Part shown: piece after piece, positions 37,976 through 48,537 of the stretch
Layout of the letters: each line of letters begins with the position of its first letter
Position numbering within the stretch: the first letter of the stretch is position 1
Assembly: GCA_035048815.1 (NCBI GenBank)
Contig: JAUCBN010000047.1
Span: 13,296,001 to 13,360,000, forward strand
From: Abelmoschus esculentus
Lineage: Eukaryota; Streptophyta; Magnoliopsida; Malvales; Malvaceae
Direction: 5' to 3'
DNA length: 64,000 nt
Notes under the pieces: generated by a model
Told to the model about the DNA's origin: nothing
The model's input: only the letters and a program-made list of their open reading frames with translations
Databases searched by the model: none
Program-made: the position numbers and the translations under genes

Positions 37976-39838
37976 ATCTGAATTAGTTAAAACGGAATCC
38001 TAAAAATCGAAAGAGAAATTAAAAATATTATTTTATAGCATAATGCTACTATTTGTAAAGCTTAAGGATATTGTAGTTGGCTTGTCTTAAATTAGGATCT
38101 TATTGAATTCTTAGTTAGGTCCAAATCTTGCAATGTTTATAAAATGAGAAAAATAATATAAATTATTTGTAAAATAATAATTAATTTAAATAAAAGGAAT
38201 ATAATTATAATATTTGGGCAATCAAAATAGCCATGTTCCCATCAACTTAACTTTATTGGAGTGCTGCCAATTAAACCTTTTTCTTTATTAGAAAAAGGTA
38301 GAAAAATTTATAAACAATAATATAAAATTTTTAATGAATAAAATATATTAATTATTATTTTATTTTTAGCTTAGCCGTGAGATTCCAGTATTCCACTCTC
38401 TGACATAGACATGCTATATGAACACCACTTGGCTTTAACTTCAAGTATTGATTTTTCTTACATTTTAATTTTTTTATTGTCGTTTTCCATTTTCCATGAA
38501 TTAAAAAATAAATAAATAAAAAAGTTAGGCCTGATAACACACCAAAATAAAATAATTAAATATATTTGTAAATTTCAGTTTTTAAATCAAATAAATAATA
38601 ATCATTATTTTATGAAACTTTAAAAAAAATCATAAGATTAGTAATTACTTTACCTAAATTTTTTTAACATTTAAATAATTTTTAGGGTAAAATATTCTAA
38701 TGGCCACTCAAGTAATTGAGAATATTTATTTTGGTCACCAAACTATTGAATTTGTAAATCAAATCATAAAACTTATTAAATCAATTTATTTTAATCAATG
38801 TCGTAAAAAATTAACGAAGGGGAGACAAATTGATGACATAGCGGTTAGTAAAATCTTATAAAATTACACATTTATCGACACTCTCCCCTTTATTCTTGTT
38901 TTTTATTGACGAGAAAAAATATATCAAATATGGAATAAATAAAAAAAAATTAAATCAGGTGATGATATGTATCACCATCTGATTGATTGATTAATTTAAA
39001 GAATTAAATTAAAATTATGATTAAATTGATATAATAGATAAATAATAAGAACTAAATATATAATTTTAGTTTTATATTAAAACTTAAACTCATATAAGAA
39101 GAATGATATAAATATCTTTAACCGTTAGATTAATTAGTAAATCTCTAATTAATAAATATTTAATATTTATGTTTCATATAAAATAAACTCTTAATATAAG
39201 TAATATTTTATTTAAAAATATAATAATTATATATTCAAAAAAAATTGTGAATAATTAAATATTTCAAAATTTCTAATAATTGAAAGAAAAAAGTCATGGA
39301 TATTATATTGTTCATCGACCTCGTGACTAATAGTTTTAAAACTCTACGAAATTAATTTAATACTAATTATTAAGTTTGATCTTATCTTAATCTAATTTAT
39401 TTAATATTATTTTTCTTGTTTTTGGTAACCTTTCAAAATGATTTAATATTATAACAGAAATTAATTGCAAATTTTGCTGAGTCAAAGCTTGTGGTCCTTC
39501 CATTTCCCCATATTAAAAAATTAATTTCTATTTAATTATGATAATACCCATTTTCTTTTTAAATAAACAATAATTTTTTTTAATTTAATTTATTTCTCTC
39601 TCATCTTCTTTTATTAGGAGAGAGAGGGGTGAAATTTTCAAAAGAAAAGCTCTGCCTTTACTTTTTTGTTAATTATTTTATTTGTTTAAAAAATAAATAT
39701 TCGACCTTGCCGTCACAACTCACCTATCGGTTGCATTTAACGTGTTAATAATTTTTAATCAATTTTCTTAAATTTATTTTAAATTTTTTGGATCTTTATA
39801 ATAAATTAAATGGTAAGTTCTACCATAATTTGCGGGAA

Positions 39839-40293
39839 TAGGGTAAAAAATATTTTTAATGTTTAATTAAATAATTAATTTTAGTTTTTATTTTTAAGTA
39901 ATTTAATATGTAATATTTTATTTTGAATTAAATAATTTTATAATAATTGAAAATTATTAGTTAATAACAATAATTAATTTGAGATGGTTTAACAGGATAA
40001 TATATTAGAAAGAAAAAAATATATTTTATATAATTTTATAAAATAAAATTGATTGATACGTCATTCTATAAAACCTACATGTTTATCTATAAGACACGAC
40101 TATCACGATTTTACATTGTTATACAAGTTTATCACGTTATTGTAAATTATTTATTATTATTTAACTAATAATTTTCATTTATATAGAATAATTTTAATCT
40201 AGAATAAAATATTACGAATTAATTTAATTAAAAAAATTATATAAACTAAAATGGGTATCTAATTAAACATTAAAAACATTTTTTAACATTATA
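39839..40293. repeat. Foldback MITE-like element, arms of about 125 bp
   Basis: The left arm 39839-39964 (AGGGTAAAAAATATTTTTAA... to ATTATTAGTTAA) is the imperfect inverse of the right arm 40161-40293 (TTAACTAATAAT... to AAAAACATTTTTTAACATTA). Both arms share blocks such as TTTTTAATGTTTAATTA and GTAATATTTTATT. The unpaired middle is about 200 bp. No coding capacity. Confidence 0.65.
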
Positions 40294-40668
40294 CTTAATT
40301 TATAATTTATATTTTATTTATAAAATCAAACAATTAAAATTTAACGTCATGAAATATATTTAAGTACATATTACCTTCTATTTATAAGTGAAAGAAATGA
40401 GTAGTTTAAATATTATATAAAATTTATAAGAAATATAATTAAAAATAAATTAAATAATTGCCAAAAATGAAGAGAGACGGAGGAAAGGGAAATAGACCAA
40501 ATATGCTTTATAATATATAAATATATATTAATTAATTTGGTTCAATGTATTTCGCAATAAGCTAGATCTATTCTAGAAAGAAGAGAAATATATTAAAAAA
40601 TATTTTAAATTCATACTATTTGTCTCTTTATTCAAATTTTCCTAATAAATTATACATGTAGGTGATAG

Positions 40669-41258
40669 TAAGGGTGATAACGAGTCGAGTCGAACTCGAG
40701 TCAGGCCAGGTTCGGTTCGGTTCGAAAACAGACATATCTGAGCTCGGCTCGAGGTTCGTCGAGCTCGGAATTTCAGGCTCGAGCTCGGCTCGAAAATAAT
40801 ATTACTGGGCTCAGCTCAGGCTCAAAGCTCGTCAGGCTCGGCTCAGTTTGGCTCGAAATTGATAATTTTCTATATTATTTTTATTATTTATTTATTTATA
40901 GTTTATTTTTTATTTATTATTTGTAGTTTTGTAAATTTGTTTTAGTTGATAATAATCAATTTGTTTTATTCAATTTATTTTTAGTGGATTTACTCAATTA
41001 TTTTATTATTTTTCTTTGCTAAACAAATTATTTTTAATGTATATATAAATATATATGTATATATATATATATATTTATTCTGAGCCTGTTCACGAGCTTT
41101 TCGAGCTGAGCTTGGGTAAGCTCGGCTCGGCTCGGCTCGTTTAAATCCCGAGCCGAACCCGAGCCCGAGTCGAGCTCACTCGAGTCGAGTTTTGACCGAG
41201 CTTTGACCGAACTGAGCCTAAGTAACTCGCGAGCCGACCAGGCTCATTATCACCCCTA
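40669..41258. mobile_element. Non-autonomous hAT-like element with GCTCGGCTCG subterminal repeats, 590 bp
   Basis: Terminal inverted repeats are TAAGGGTGATAA (40669-40680) and TTATCACCCCTA (41247-41258), one mismatch in 12. The flanking 8-mers GGTGATAG (40661-40668) and GATGATAG (41259-41266) match at 7 of 8, as expected for a hAT target duplication. Inside each end are 100-150 bp of GC-rich, imperfectly repeated GAGCTCGGCTCG motifs in opposite orientation, with an AT-rich centre (about 40860-41080). Subterminal repeats of this kind are typical transposase-binding regions. There is no open reading frame. Confidence 0.75.
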
Positions 41259-41535
41259 GATGATAGCGTGTACAAAATAAATTGTATTAATATTATTATT
41301 TTATATTAAAATCCATAAATAAAAATATTTAGAATGGTAACATGATATGATATTATTATGACATTATTATATCATGCCATTAAAAATGTACTTTTTTCAC
41401 ATGGGGTCGGATGTTTTGTTTGGGGGAGTTCAAGATTTATATGATTTTCTTAAAGTTAAGATATTTTTATATTAAATACACTAATTAGTAATTAATATAA
41501 TATTAATGATAATAATTAGCCTTAATAACTATATA

Positions 41536-42312
41536 GGTGTGTAAATCATGTTTGTGAATTATTTTTGGTGTTTAAACTACTATTAGCTTTAAATAAGTGT
41601 CTAAAATTCTAATTTTGGTCATTTCAGGTACATAACGGTCAAATTCTGTTATTTTTATTAAAATATGTTTCTTAATTTTAATTTTATTTTTTCTAATTTA
41701 ATTTATTTTATTTTTAAAAAAATTGATAATTTTAATTACAAAACAATTCTAAATCCCTAACCCAAAATCTCCAAATTATTATCGATTTTATCGTTTATTG
41801 TATCACCGAAGATTATCACTACCGTCGTCGGGTCACTACGACCGTTTTCACCAATCACACATCATCGATAACTGATGGTAGGTGTGTTGATTGACATCCT
41901 AACGTCGAAAAGGCCAAAATCGTGAAAAGGAAGTCATCGTCAGTCCTACCGTCGATTATCGACGATGTGTGATTGAGAAAAAACAATCATAGTGGCTCAA
42001 CGACGATAGTGATGATCTTCGGTGATGCAATAAATAATAACATCGACAAAAGTTGAAAGTTTTGGGTTTTGAATTAAAGATTTGAGATTATTTTGTAATA
42101 ACTTAAAATTATCATTTAAAAAAATTATTTTTGAATTTTATTTAAAAATTATTTAAAATCTAAAAATGAATATACCATTTATCGCTTTTTAATTAACTAA
42201 CAATTTTTATTAACCGTTAGACATCTAAATAATGAAATTAATATTTTTAATCACCTATTTAAAAACAATAATTCAAGCATTAAAAGTGATTAACAATCAT
42301 ACTTTAGACGCC
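41536..42312. mobile_element. Foldback transposon, 777 bp, arms of about 370 bp
   Basis: Almost the whole element is an imperfect palindrome. It begins GGTGTGTAAA and ends TTTAGACGCC, reversed GGCGTCTAAA. Near the centre the match is strong: CACCGAAGATTATCACTACC (about 41802) against the reverse complement of GATAGTGATGATCTTCGGTG (about 42006-42025), and CAATCACACATCATCGATAA against the reverse of a block near 41953-41972. The unpaired centre is about 30 bp. No coding capacity or clear target duplication. The long arms suggest a foldback or MULE-type MITE that could form a hairpin RNA if transcribed. Confidence 0.8.
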
Positions 42313-42824
42313 AAATAAGATAATATTACTTTGGAATTACATTATTGTTGTAATGTATAAAACTCAGATAATATTCTTCATTCAAATAATTAGAATACAA
42401 TTTTAAATTGTTACCTTTAAATTCAAGCCAAAGTTATTAGAAAAATAAAAAAAGAAAAGGAAAATTATCTACCCACTTTCGTATTTTGCTTTTTTATTTA
42501 TCAAATTAAAGTTTCTAAAGCCAAATTGCACCAATATTGTAATAGAAATTTCTCCTACAAATATAATATTATTATTGTTTTTATTTACAAATCTATGATA
42601 TTAATTATAATAAAAATAAAATTCAATTTTATTGTATATATATTTTTATTTAATTAAAATATATTAAAAAGGATCGATTTATAGTCTGATTTTATTGTAA
42701 AAATTACTATTTTTTTTGAAAATAAAAAAATATTATAAATAAATCATATTTGTACTAATTTTTCAACTTTCCAACCAAACACAAATATCAATATCTTAGC
42801 ATTGTAAAATAATTAATGATTAAG

Positions 42825-42846
42825 TAATAATAATAATAATAATAAT
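42825..42846. repeat. (TAA)n microsatellite
   Basis: A run of seven TAA triplets, uninterrupted, in AT-rich DNA upstream of the AHL gene. Confidence 0.9.
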
Positions 42847-43309
42847 TCATTAAGTCCCCCATTATTGAATATTTCCTCTTCCATTATTTTATTAATCTTA
42901 CAGACACCTAAGAAAAAGTTAAATTAGCTAAACAACAAAATCAAAAGCATTTCTTTATTATATTTTCATCATTTTCCTTTTTTTTTCTTTCTCAAATCTC
43001 ATTCTATGCTACAAAAATAATTTACTGCAGAGTTTTCAAAAAGAATTGATATCCCTCCATACTCCATAGCCTCTGAGTTTAACTGAACAAAACAGAAACT
43101 TGTTTTAGCTCCAAAATCGATTTCAAAAGCCTTGTCTTGGTACCAAAAACTCAAACTTTTTTCTGGGTTTGAAGTTAAAAGTTACAAAGTTTCAATCTTG
43201 TCTGTTTTTGTGTTTTTGTTTCTTAAAGATTGAACCTTGTTTTTAGTTGGTTGAGCTTAAAATCCAAATGCGTTTCTGATAAAATCTCAGCAAGTTTAAG
43301 TTTTTAGCT

Positions 43310-45286
43310 ATGGAGTCAAGAGAAGCTGTTAGTAATACTAATACCACGACAATTGCTACTACTGGGATAACAGTTGTAGGATCCGATGCTCCATCAGATT
43401 ACCATATTGCTCCAAGGTCCGAAAACTCGATCCAAAATCCTATCTCGAATCCTGGATCGGTTTCGCCGCAGGTTCCTCCACAAACAGTGTCGCAACCAGT
43501 CCCTCTGCCGGTTGTGGTGGCGGGGATGCCGCTGAAGAAGAAGAGAGGAAGACCTAGGAAGTATGGACCGGATGGTTCAGTCACTATGGCTCTCTCTCCA
43601 AAGCCTATATCAACAGCTGCACCACCTCCGGTGATCGACTTTTCAGCTGGGAAGAGAGGGAAAGTGAAGTCGCCGACGTCGTTTTTGAAGGCTAAGTATG
43701 AGCTGGAGAATATAGGTTAGAAACAGTTAACCATTTTGGTGGATACCCTTTTTGAGTTCTAATTGATTTGGTGGTTCTTTCCATGTTTAAAACATGCATT
43801 CTTAGTGTCCTATGGTGATGGTTGCTTCCCTTTTGTAGTACGGAGGGATGGACCTAGGTGTGCCGGGACAGTCGCCTCATAAAAATTTTGAATTCACTTA
43901 TAATTTAGACATTTTCTTTGTATTTTGAAAATCAGATTGCATCCGGATAAGTCTCATGGATTCCCTAGGATGTTTATAATAGTCTAACAGGAACATTCAA
44001 TAACAGTTAAGAACAATGATTTGGTTTTATGGTATAAACTTTTCGAGCTAATCTTTGAGTTCCCCAATTATTCATGTCTAGGAATAATGTGTTTAATAGT
44101 TCCTGTTTCTGATTTTGTAAGACCTTGATTTTTGCAGGTGAATGGGTTGCATGTTCTGTTGGAGCTAATTTTACACCACATATCATCACTGTTAATTCTG
44201 GTGAGGTATGTTGTGAGCATAACTGTTATCTTGAAGTTAACTTATATTCTGTATAAGGTTGCCGCCTTGCCGGAATTCCTATTCGGGATGATTTTGAAAA
44301 CTCCATTGTTTCATTGCTGGTTTTTAGTCAATATTGAAGAAAAAACTTGTTAACATACACTGGTAGTTCTTGTTTTCTATGTTGGTTTAGGATGTCACGA
44401 TGAAGATTATATCGTTTTCTCAACAAGGGCCTCGAGCTATATGCATTCTTTCTGCAAATGGGGTGATTTCAAGTGTCACTCTTCGTCAACCCGATTCCTC
44501 TGGGGGTACACTGACATATGAGGCAATGCCCTATTTCTCTTTAAATCTAGGCTCCTAGGCATGGATGTTCATTCTCTTAAATCTCTGCAGATTGGTGTTT
44601 AACATTTTAGTTTCGACTGTAATATAGCATTGATCCTATAGGGTTTAGTGGTTTATCTACTTGATCGAGCTATTTCTGCAGTTAAGTTCACTTTGTTTCA
44701 TCTGCAAACATCTCATCTCTTCTCAAATTCCTTGCAGGGTCGATTTGAGATACTGTCCTTGTCTGGTTCATTCATGCCCAATGACACTGGTGGAACAAGA
44801 AGCAGATCTGGTGGGATGAGTGTTTCATTAGCAAGTGCAGATGGACGTGTCGTAGGTGGTGGAATTGCTGGTCTCCTGGTAGCTGCTGGACCCGTGCAGG
44901 TTCGACTTCTGTTTTGTCAGTGCCTGTTTATGTTCTACCCCTCTGTTGTTTCCCCCTCTTCTGAGGTTTCACAATGTTATTTTAAGCGAATGGTTACTGC
45001 AGTCTGCAAACCCTGGTGAAGATTGAACCTCAAAATATCTTACTTTGTGTTTTTGAATCAGGTTGTAGTGGGCAGTTTTCTAGCAGGGAACCAGCATGAG
45101 CAGAAGCCTAAGAAACAGAAGCACGAGTCATTTTCAGTTGCCGCACCGGTGTCTGCTATTCCTGTTTCGAGTGCTGATCCGAAATCAAACATCACTGCAT
45201 CCTTCCTCGGCGATAGTTGGTCTCATTTGCCTTCGGATACAGGGAATAAACCTACTGACATTAATGTATCTGTGCCTGGAAGTTAA
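43310..45286 (+). CDS. AHL1: AT-hook motif nuclear-localized protein (AHL1-like)
   Basis: Nuclear protein that binds AT-rich DNA, such as matrix attachment regions, through an AT-hook, and multimerises through its PPC domain. Five exons: 43310-43715, 44138-44205, 44391-44522, 44738-44899, 45062-45286; 330 residues. The AT-hook KKKRGRPRKYGPDG sits at about residues 76-90. A second hook position is degenerate (GKRGKVKSP). The PPC domain follows (GEWVACSVGANFTPHII ... ISFSQQGPRAICILSANG ... GRFEILSLSGSFMP ... VVVGSFL, about 137-285). The core GRFEILSLSGSF and the GGGIAGLLVAAGPVQ block are intact. Intron 3 starts with GC (GAG then GCAATG at 44523), a GC-AG intron, required to keep the conserved TLTYEGRFEIL. 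The leader has a three-codon upstream ORF at 43268. Family assignment is firm; which AHL paralogue is less sure. Confidence 0.93.
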
Positions 45287-46189
45287 TCTAAACTTCATGA
45301 CCTTATTATCCACAGTAAGTTTCCCAATACTGACAGCACCGGCAATCAAAGAACAATTGATGAAATCTCATTCTCTGTCATTCTCACCTCGCTGTTGTTG
45401 TTTCATATGTAAAATTATCGACTTCTCACAAGTACCGTGGTGCACATTTTCACCTAGGGTTTATTTACCCTATTTATTAATTTTCACCATTAGTTTTAGT
45501 TTGGTCAGCTGATTAGATAGCCTTCTCCAGCTGGTATGCCATGTAGAATATTTTGAATGTAACGTTTACTGAGAGATGACTTTTCTTCTAAACGATGATG
45601 GATTGTGATTTTTGAACATCCCAGTTTTCATTGCTAATGGCTTGTTGATGTTCTTGCATCAGTTTATACTCAAAGCCGGTTTTGGCAAGCGGATCCAACC
45701 ACAATATCCATTTTACTAGCTAACTAATCTAGATCAAGTACAGAAGAAGCTTATTACGGAGATGACCCTCCTAACCTAATTTGTTTCATTCACAATATCA
45801 TGATTCGAATCTTTGACTTTACTTTAGAGATCCGGTTGTTTTTAATGTTGGCAAGGACACTGCTTCTTCTACTAAAAACTTAAAACATTCGAAGACCCTT
45901 TGACTACATGGTTCAATTGTCAGCAGCAACCATAACCATGAAAATGGCATTTTAGCACATTGAAGCATGAATTTGATGTTGTCTTTATATATAAACTTTG
46001 GAGCTTAGTGATGTTCATGTTTCATGAAGATGACACATACAGTTCCGAGCTTATAACGGTATTACCACAATGATTAAAATTTGAGGGACTCTTTCATGCA
46101 TCATGCCACCAAAATTTATAGCATTCACTTGCAGTAATAACACCACAAAGTCCATAAATTTAGATAGAAGAGATGGGAAACATTACCTT

Positions 46190-47071
46190 TTCCCCCGCCG
46201 CAAGAAGGAAGCCGGCAAGATTATAGGCCTAGCCTACACAGTGGGTGCTACAGGGCTTTTCAAGCTTTGCATGGTGTCATAGATCGCCAAGCTGGGAGTA
46301 AGCCGTAAACAGGTGCAGTCCAAATCAGATGGTGACCGGGGTTAACGAACTAGATTACTCACCAGTGCATTCCATAAATCAACCCATTGTCAAGCTATGT
46401 TGCACTGAAACGGATACGGGGACGGGGACCTTGTAAACCAACAAGGTCACAAGTTGTAGGGAAGAGAAACAAATAGGAGATGATTTATGGAATGCACTGG
46501 TGAGTAATCTTCAAACCAGATCTGTCCTGGTGAGTTTTATGAAAAGAAACAAATAGGATACAACAACAACAACATGTTGTAAACACAAACAGACAGGTGT
46601 AGCAGATACACAATCGTCATCAAACATGCTAGACTGCTTGAAGTATATGCATAAAGGAGCAAGCTTTGAAACAAAAATTACCAAACATAACAATCAAGAT
46701 GACCCTTTTTCCTTTCAATGGAAACAAGAAATAAAATTCAATAAATTACATTCAGATTTCACTTGCCAGAAGCACACTGTAAAATCCAAATTCAAACTTA
46801 TGAACTGTAAAAAGTTGCTGAGAATAGACCCAATCTCAAGCCAATATTTCAGAACTGGCCCTTAGAACATCGAACAATATTAAACTCTGCTATAGAAGTC
46901 TGCACTCAAGTTTGGTCTCCCAGCGGGAAACAAACCTTTGAAAGACAAAAAATTATTAAAAAGATTCAAAATTTAGGATATATATAAAAGAAATTAGTCT
47001 AGAGAGTGTAGGAAAAGAGCATACAGGGAGGTTGAAGCTTCAAACCAGAGTAAAGCTTAGTCCCACGACTG
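46190..47071 (-). pseudogene. CLPR2: CLPR2 pseudogene (chloroplast Clp protease R subunit)
   Basis: Broken copy of a nuclear gene for a ClpPR-core subunit of the chloroplast Clp protease. Recognisable pieces in order: exon 47071-47028 (GTKLYSGLKLQPPC, good acceptor and donor), exon from 46935 (LFPAGRPNLSADFYSRV then TAA near 46885), a piece with WVDLWNAL ending at a retained donor (GCACTG then GTGAGT, about 46365-46387), and a piece reading LTPSLAIYDTMQSLKSPV, then after a frameshift THCVG, stop, AYNLAGFLLAAGEK, ending at a retained donor near 46190. The stop is TAG where Leu TTG is expected. The exon parts between and all later exons are missing or unrecognisable. Introns are kept, so it is not a processed copy. 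It sits near the ACR8-like gene, as CLPR2 (At1g12410) sits beside ACR8 (At1g12420) in Arabidopsis, from memory. A working copy must exist elsewhere if CLPR2 is essential here. Confidence 0.85.
46352..46510. repeat. Perfect 30-bp inverted repeat inside the CLPR2 pseudogene
   Basis: 46352-46381 is the exact reverse complement of 46481-46510, separated by 99 bp. The repeated sequence is the CLPR2 exon-intron junction itself (GGAATGCACTGGTGAGTAAT on one strand). One copy is in the pseudogene's own orientation and the other is flipped. A short direct repeat, AGAAACAAATAGGA, also occurs near 46466 and 46545. This indicates a local inverted duplication during decay. Confidence 0.85.
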
Positions 47072-47089
47072 CAAAGGATAAAATACAGA

Positions 47090-48300
47090 ACACCCATGTT
47101 ATATACGTATAAAAATACACCGTATATGTATACTAAAACTTTACACCCAATATATGATAGAATTACCCTATATTAGTTGAATTAACAGCCTTTAATCTAG
47201 TGGGTATAATAAAATAAGGCAAATGCTTTATTTATGGAAAATAAAAAGCCAAATTTTGAAACAAAAATAAATACGCATTACTCTTTCCCTAAGAAAAATA
47301 TTTCAAACAAGAAAAAATAGATTTTTTTTTGAAGATTTGAAAAAAAAATCTAAATATAATTAAAAATATATATAATTAATTATTAGTTGAAATTATACAC
47401 TACGTGAATAATATAAATATTTAAATTAATTAATTTTTTTATGGGTTTGTAAATATTTTAATTTAGAATTAAATATATTTTAAAAAACGTATATTTTCTG
47501 ATTTTATTTTGGAATTAAAATGATATGCATTAAAAGGTTCATTTAATGATAATACTTTTAAAATTTATTTTTTAAAAATTCATTAATTCTCAAATATTAA
47601 AAATTTTATTAGGTCAAAAATATCTAATAATTCACTATATAGAATCCCTATAAATACTGTATTAGACCTATTAATTAAAAAAAACATAACTAATCTCTCT
47701 TTATTTTAACCTAATTTTCGCTGAAATTTAGTTGTTCTATTTTGAGGGACAGACTTTAACTATCCTTCTTAGTCAATTTCTTGTCTTCTGGTAAGTACAT
47801 CATTTTAGTATTATTTATATTTAATTTTATTAGATAATTTTATATATATTTTTATTTGATTTAATATTTTTATATAATACTTATATTTTATTAATTATTG
47901 TATTTCTTGAATTAACGATTTTCTAATTATACATATATAAAAACATTGCACTTCCTTCGATGGTTAAACTATTATTTTAATATAGTTAATAATTCAGAAT
48001 ATCAAATATTAATTTCTATTTAATAAACAGTAAACTGAATTATATATTGTTAAATTTTAAATTTAATATAATTATATTATTAAATTATAATTAATATTAT
48101 TTTAATATTAAATTTTAATTATAATTCAGATATATTATTGTATCGTTAAAATCTACGATATAAAAATATTTTAATTGCCTATAATATAATTATAGTCTAT
48201 TAAAATAATATTAATTTTTAATTAAGTAGTATAATAAATACTAACAAAAAAGTTTTTTTTTTTTTTTTTAAAAAAACTGTATAGAATCCTAACATGGTTA
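47090..48300. other. Intergenic, AT-rich
   Basis: Low-complexity AT-rich DNA with a T17 run followed by A7 at about 48252-48276. No gene or clear element. The last part is the promoter side of the cornichon gene. Confidence 0.4.
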
Positions 48301-48537
48301 AACAAAGCCGAAAGTCTTCGATGTCTTAAACTCAAAAACAGTCTTGCCTTTGCTACTTTTCGTCGGATATTTTAAGCTTTCAAGGATTCACAGCAATAAG
48401 TCAAGCCAATAATAACCTTCCTCATCGGCTCCTCCGTGACAGGGAAAACCCCATCGGCATTCCTCGCCCGCCGTAGCTTCATCCTGTTATCAACAAACCC
48501 AAGGTGGAAATAGCACACAGGAACAGCAAACAGAGGC

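Larger units (their letters stand above)
37980..43000. other. Five kb of AT-rich repeat DNA with nested small transposons
   Basis: Contains a single-ended AGGGTAAAATATTC-type repeat near 38693-38890, foldback elements (39839-40293, 41536-42312), a hAT-like element (40669-41258) and a (TAA) microsatellite at 42825-42846. Between them the DNA is AT-rich without open frames. The leader of the AHL gene probably begins near 42950-43050. Confidence 0.5.
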
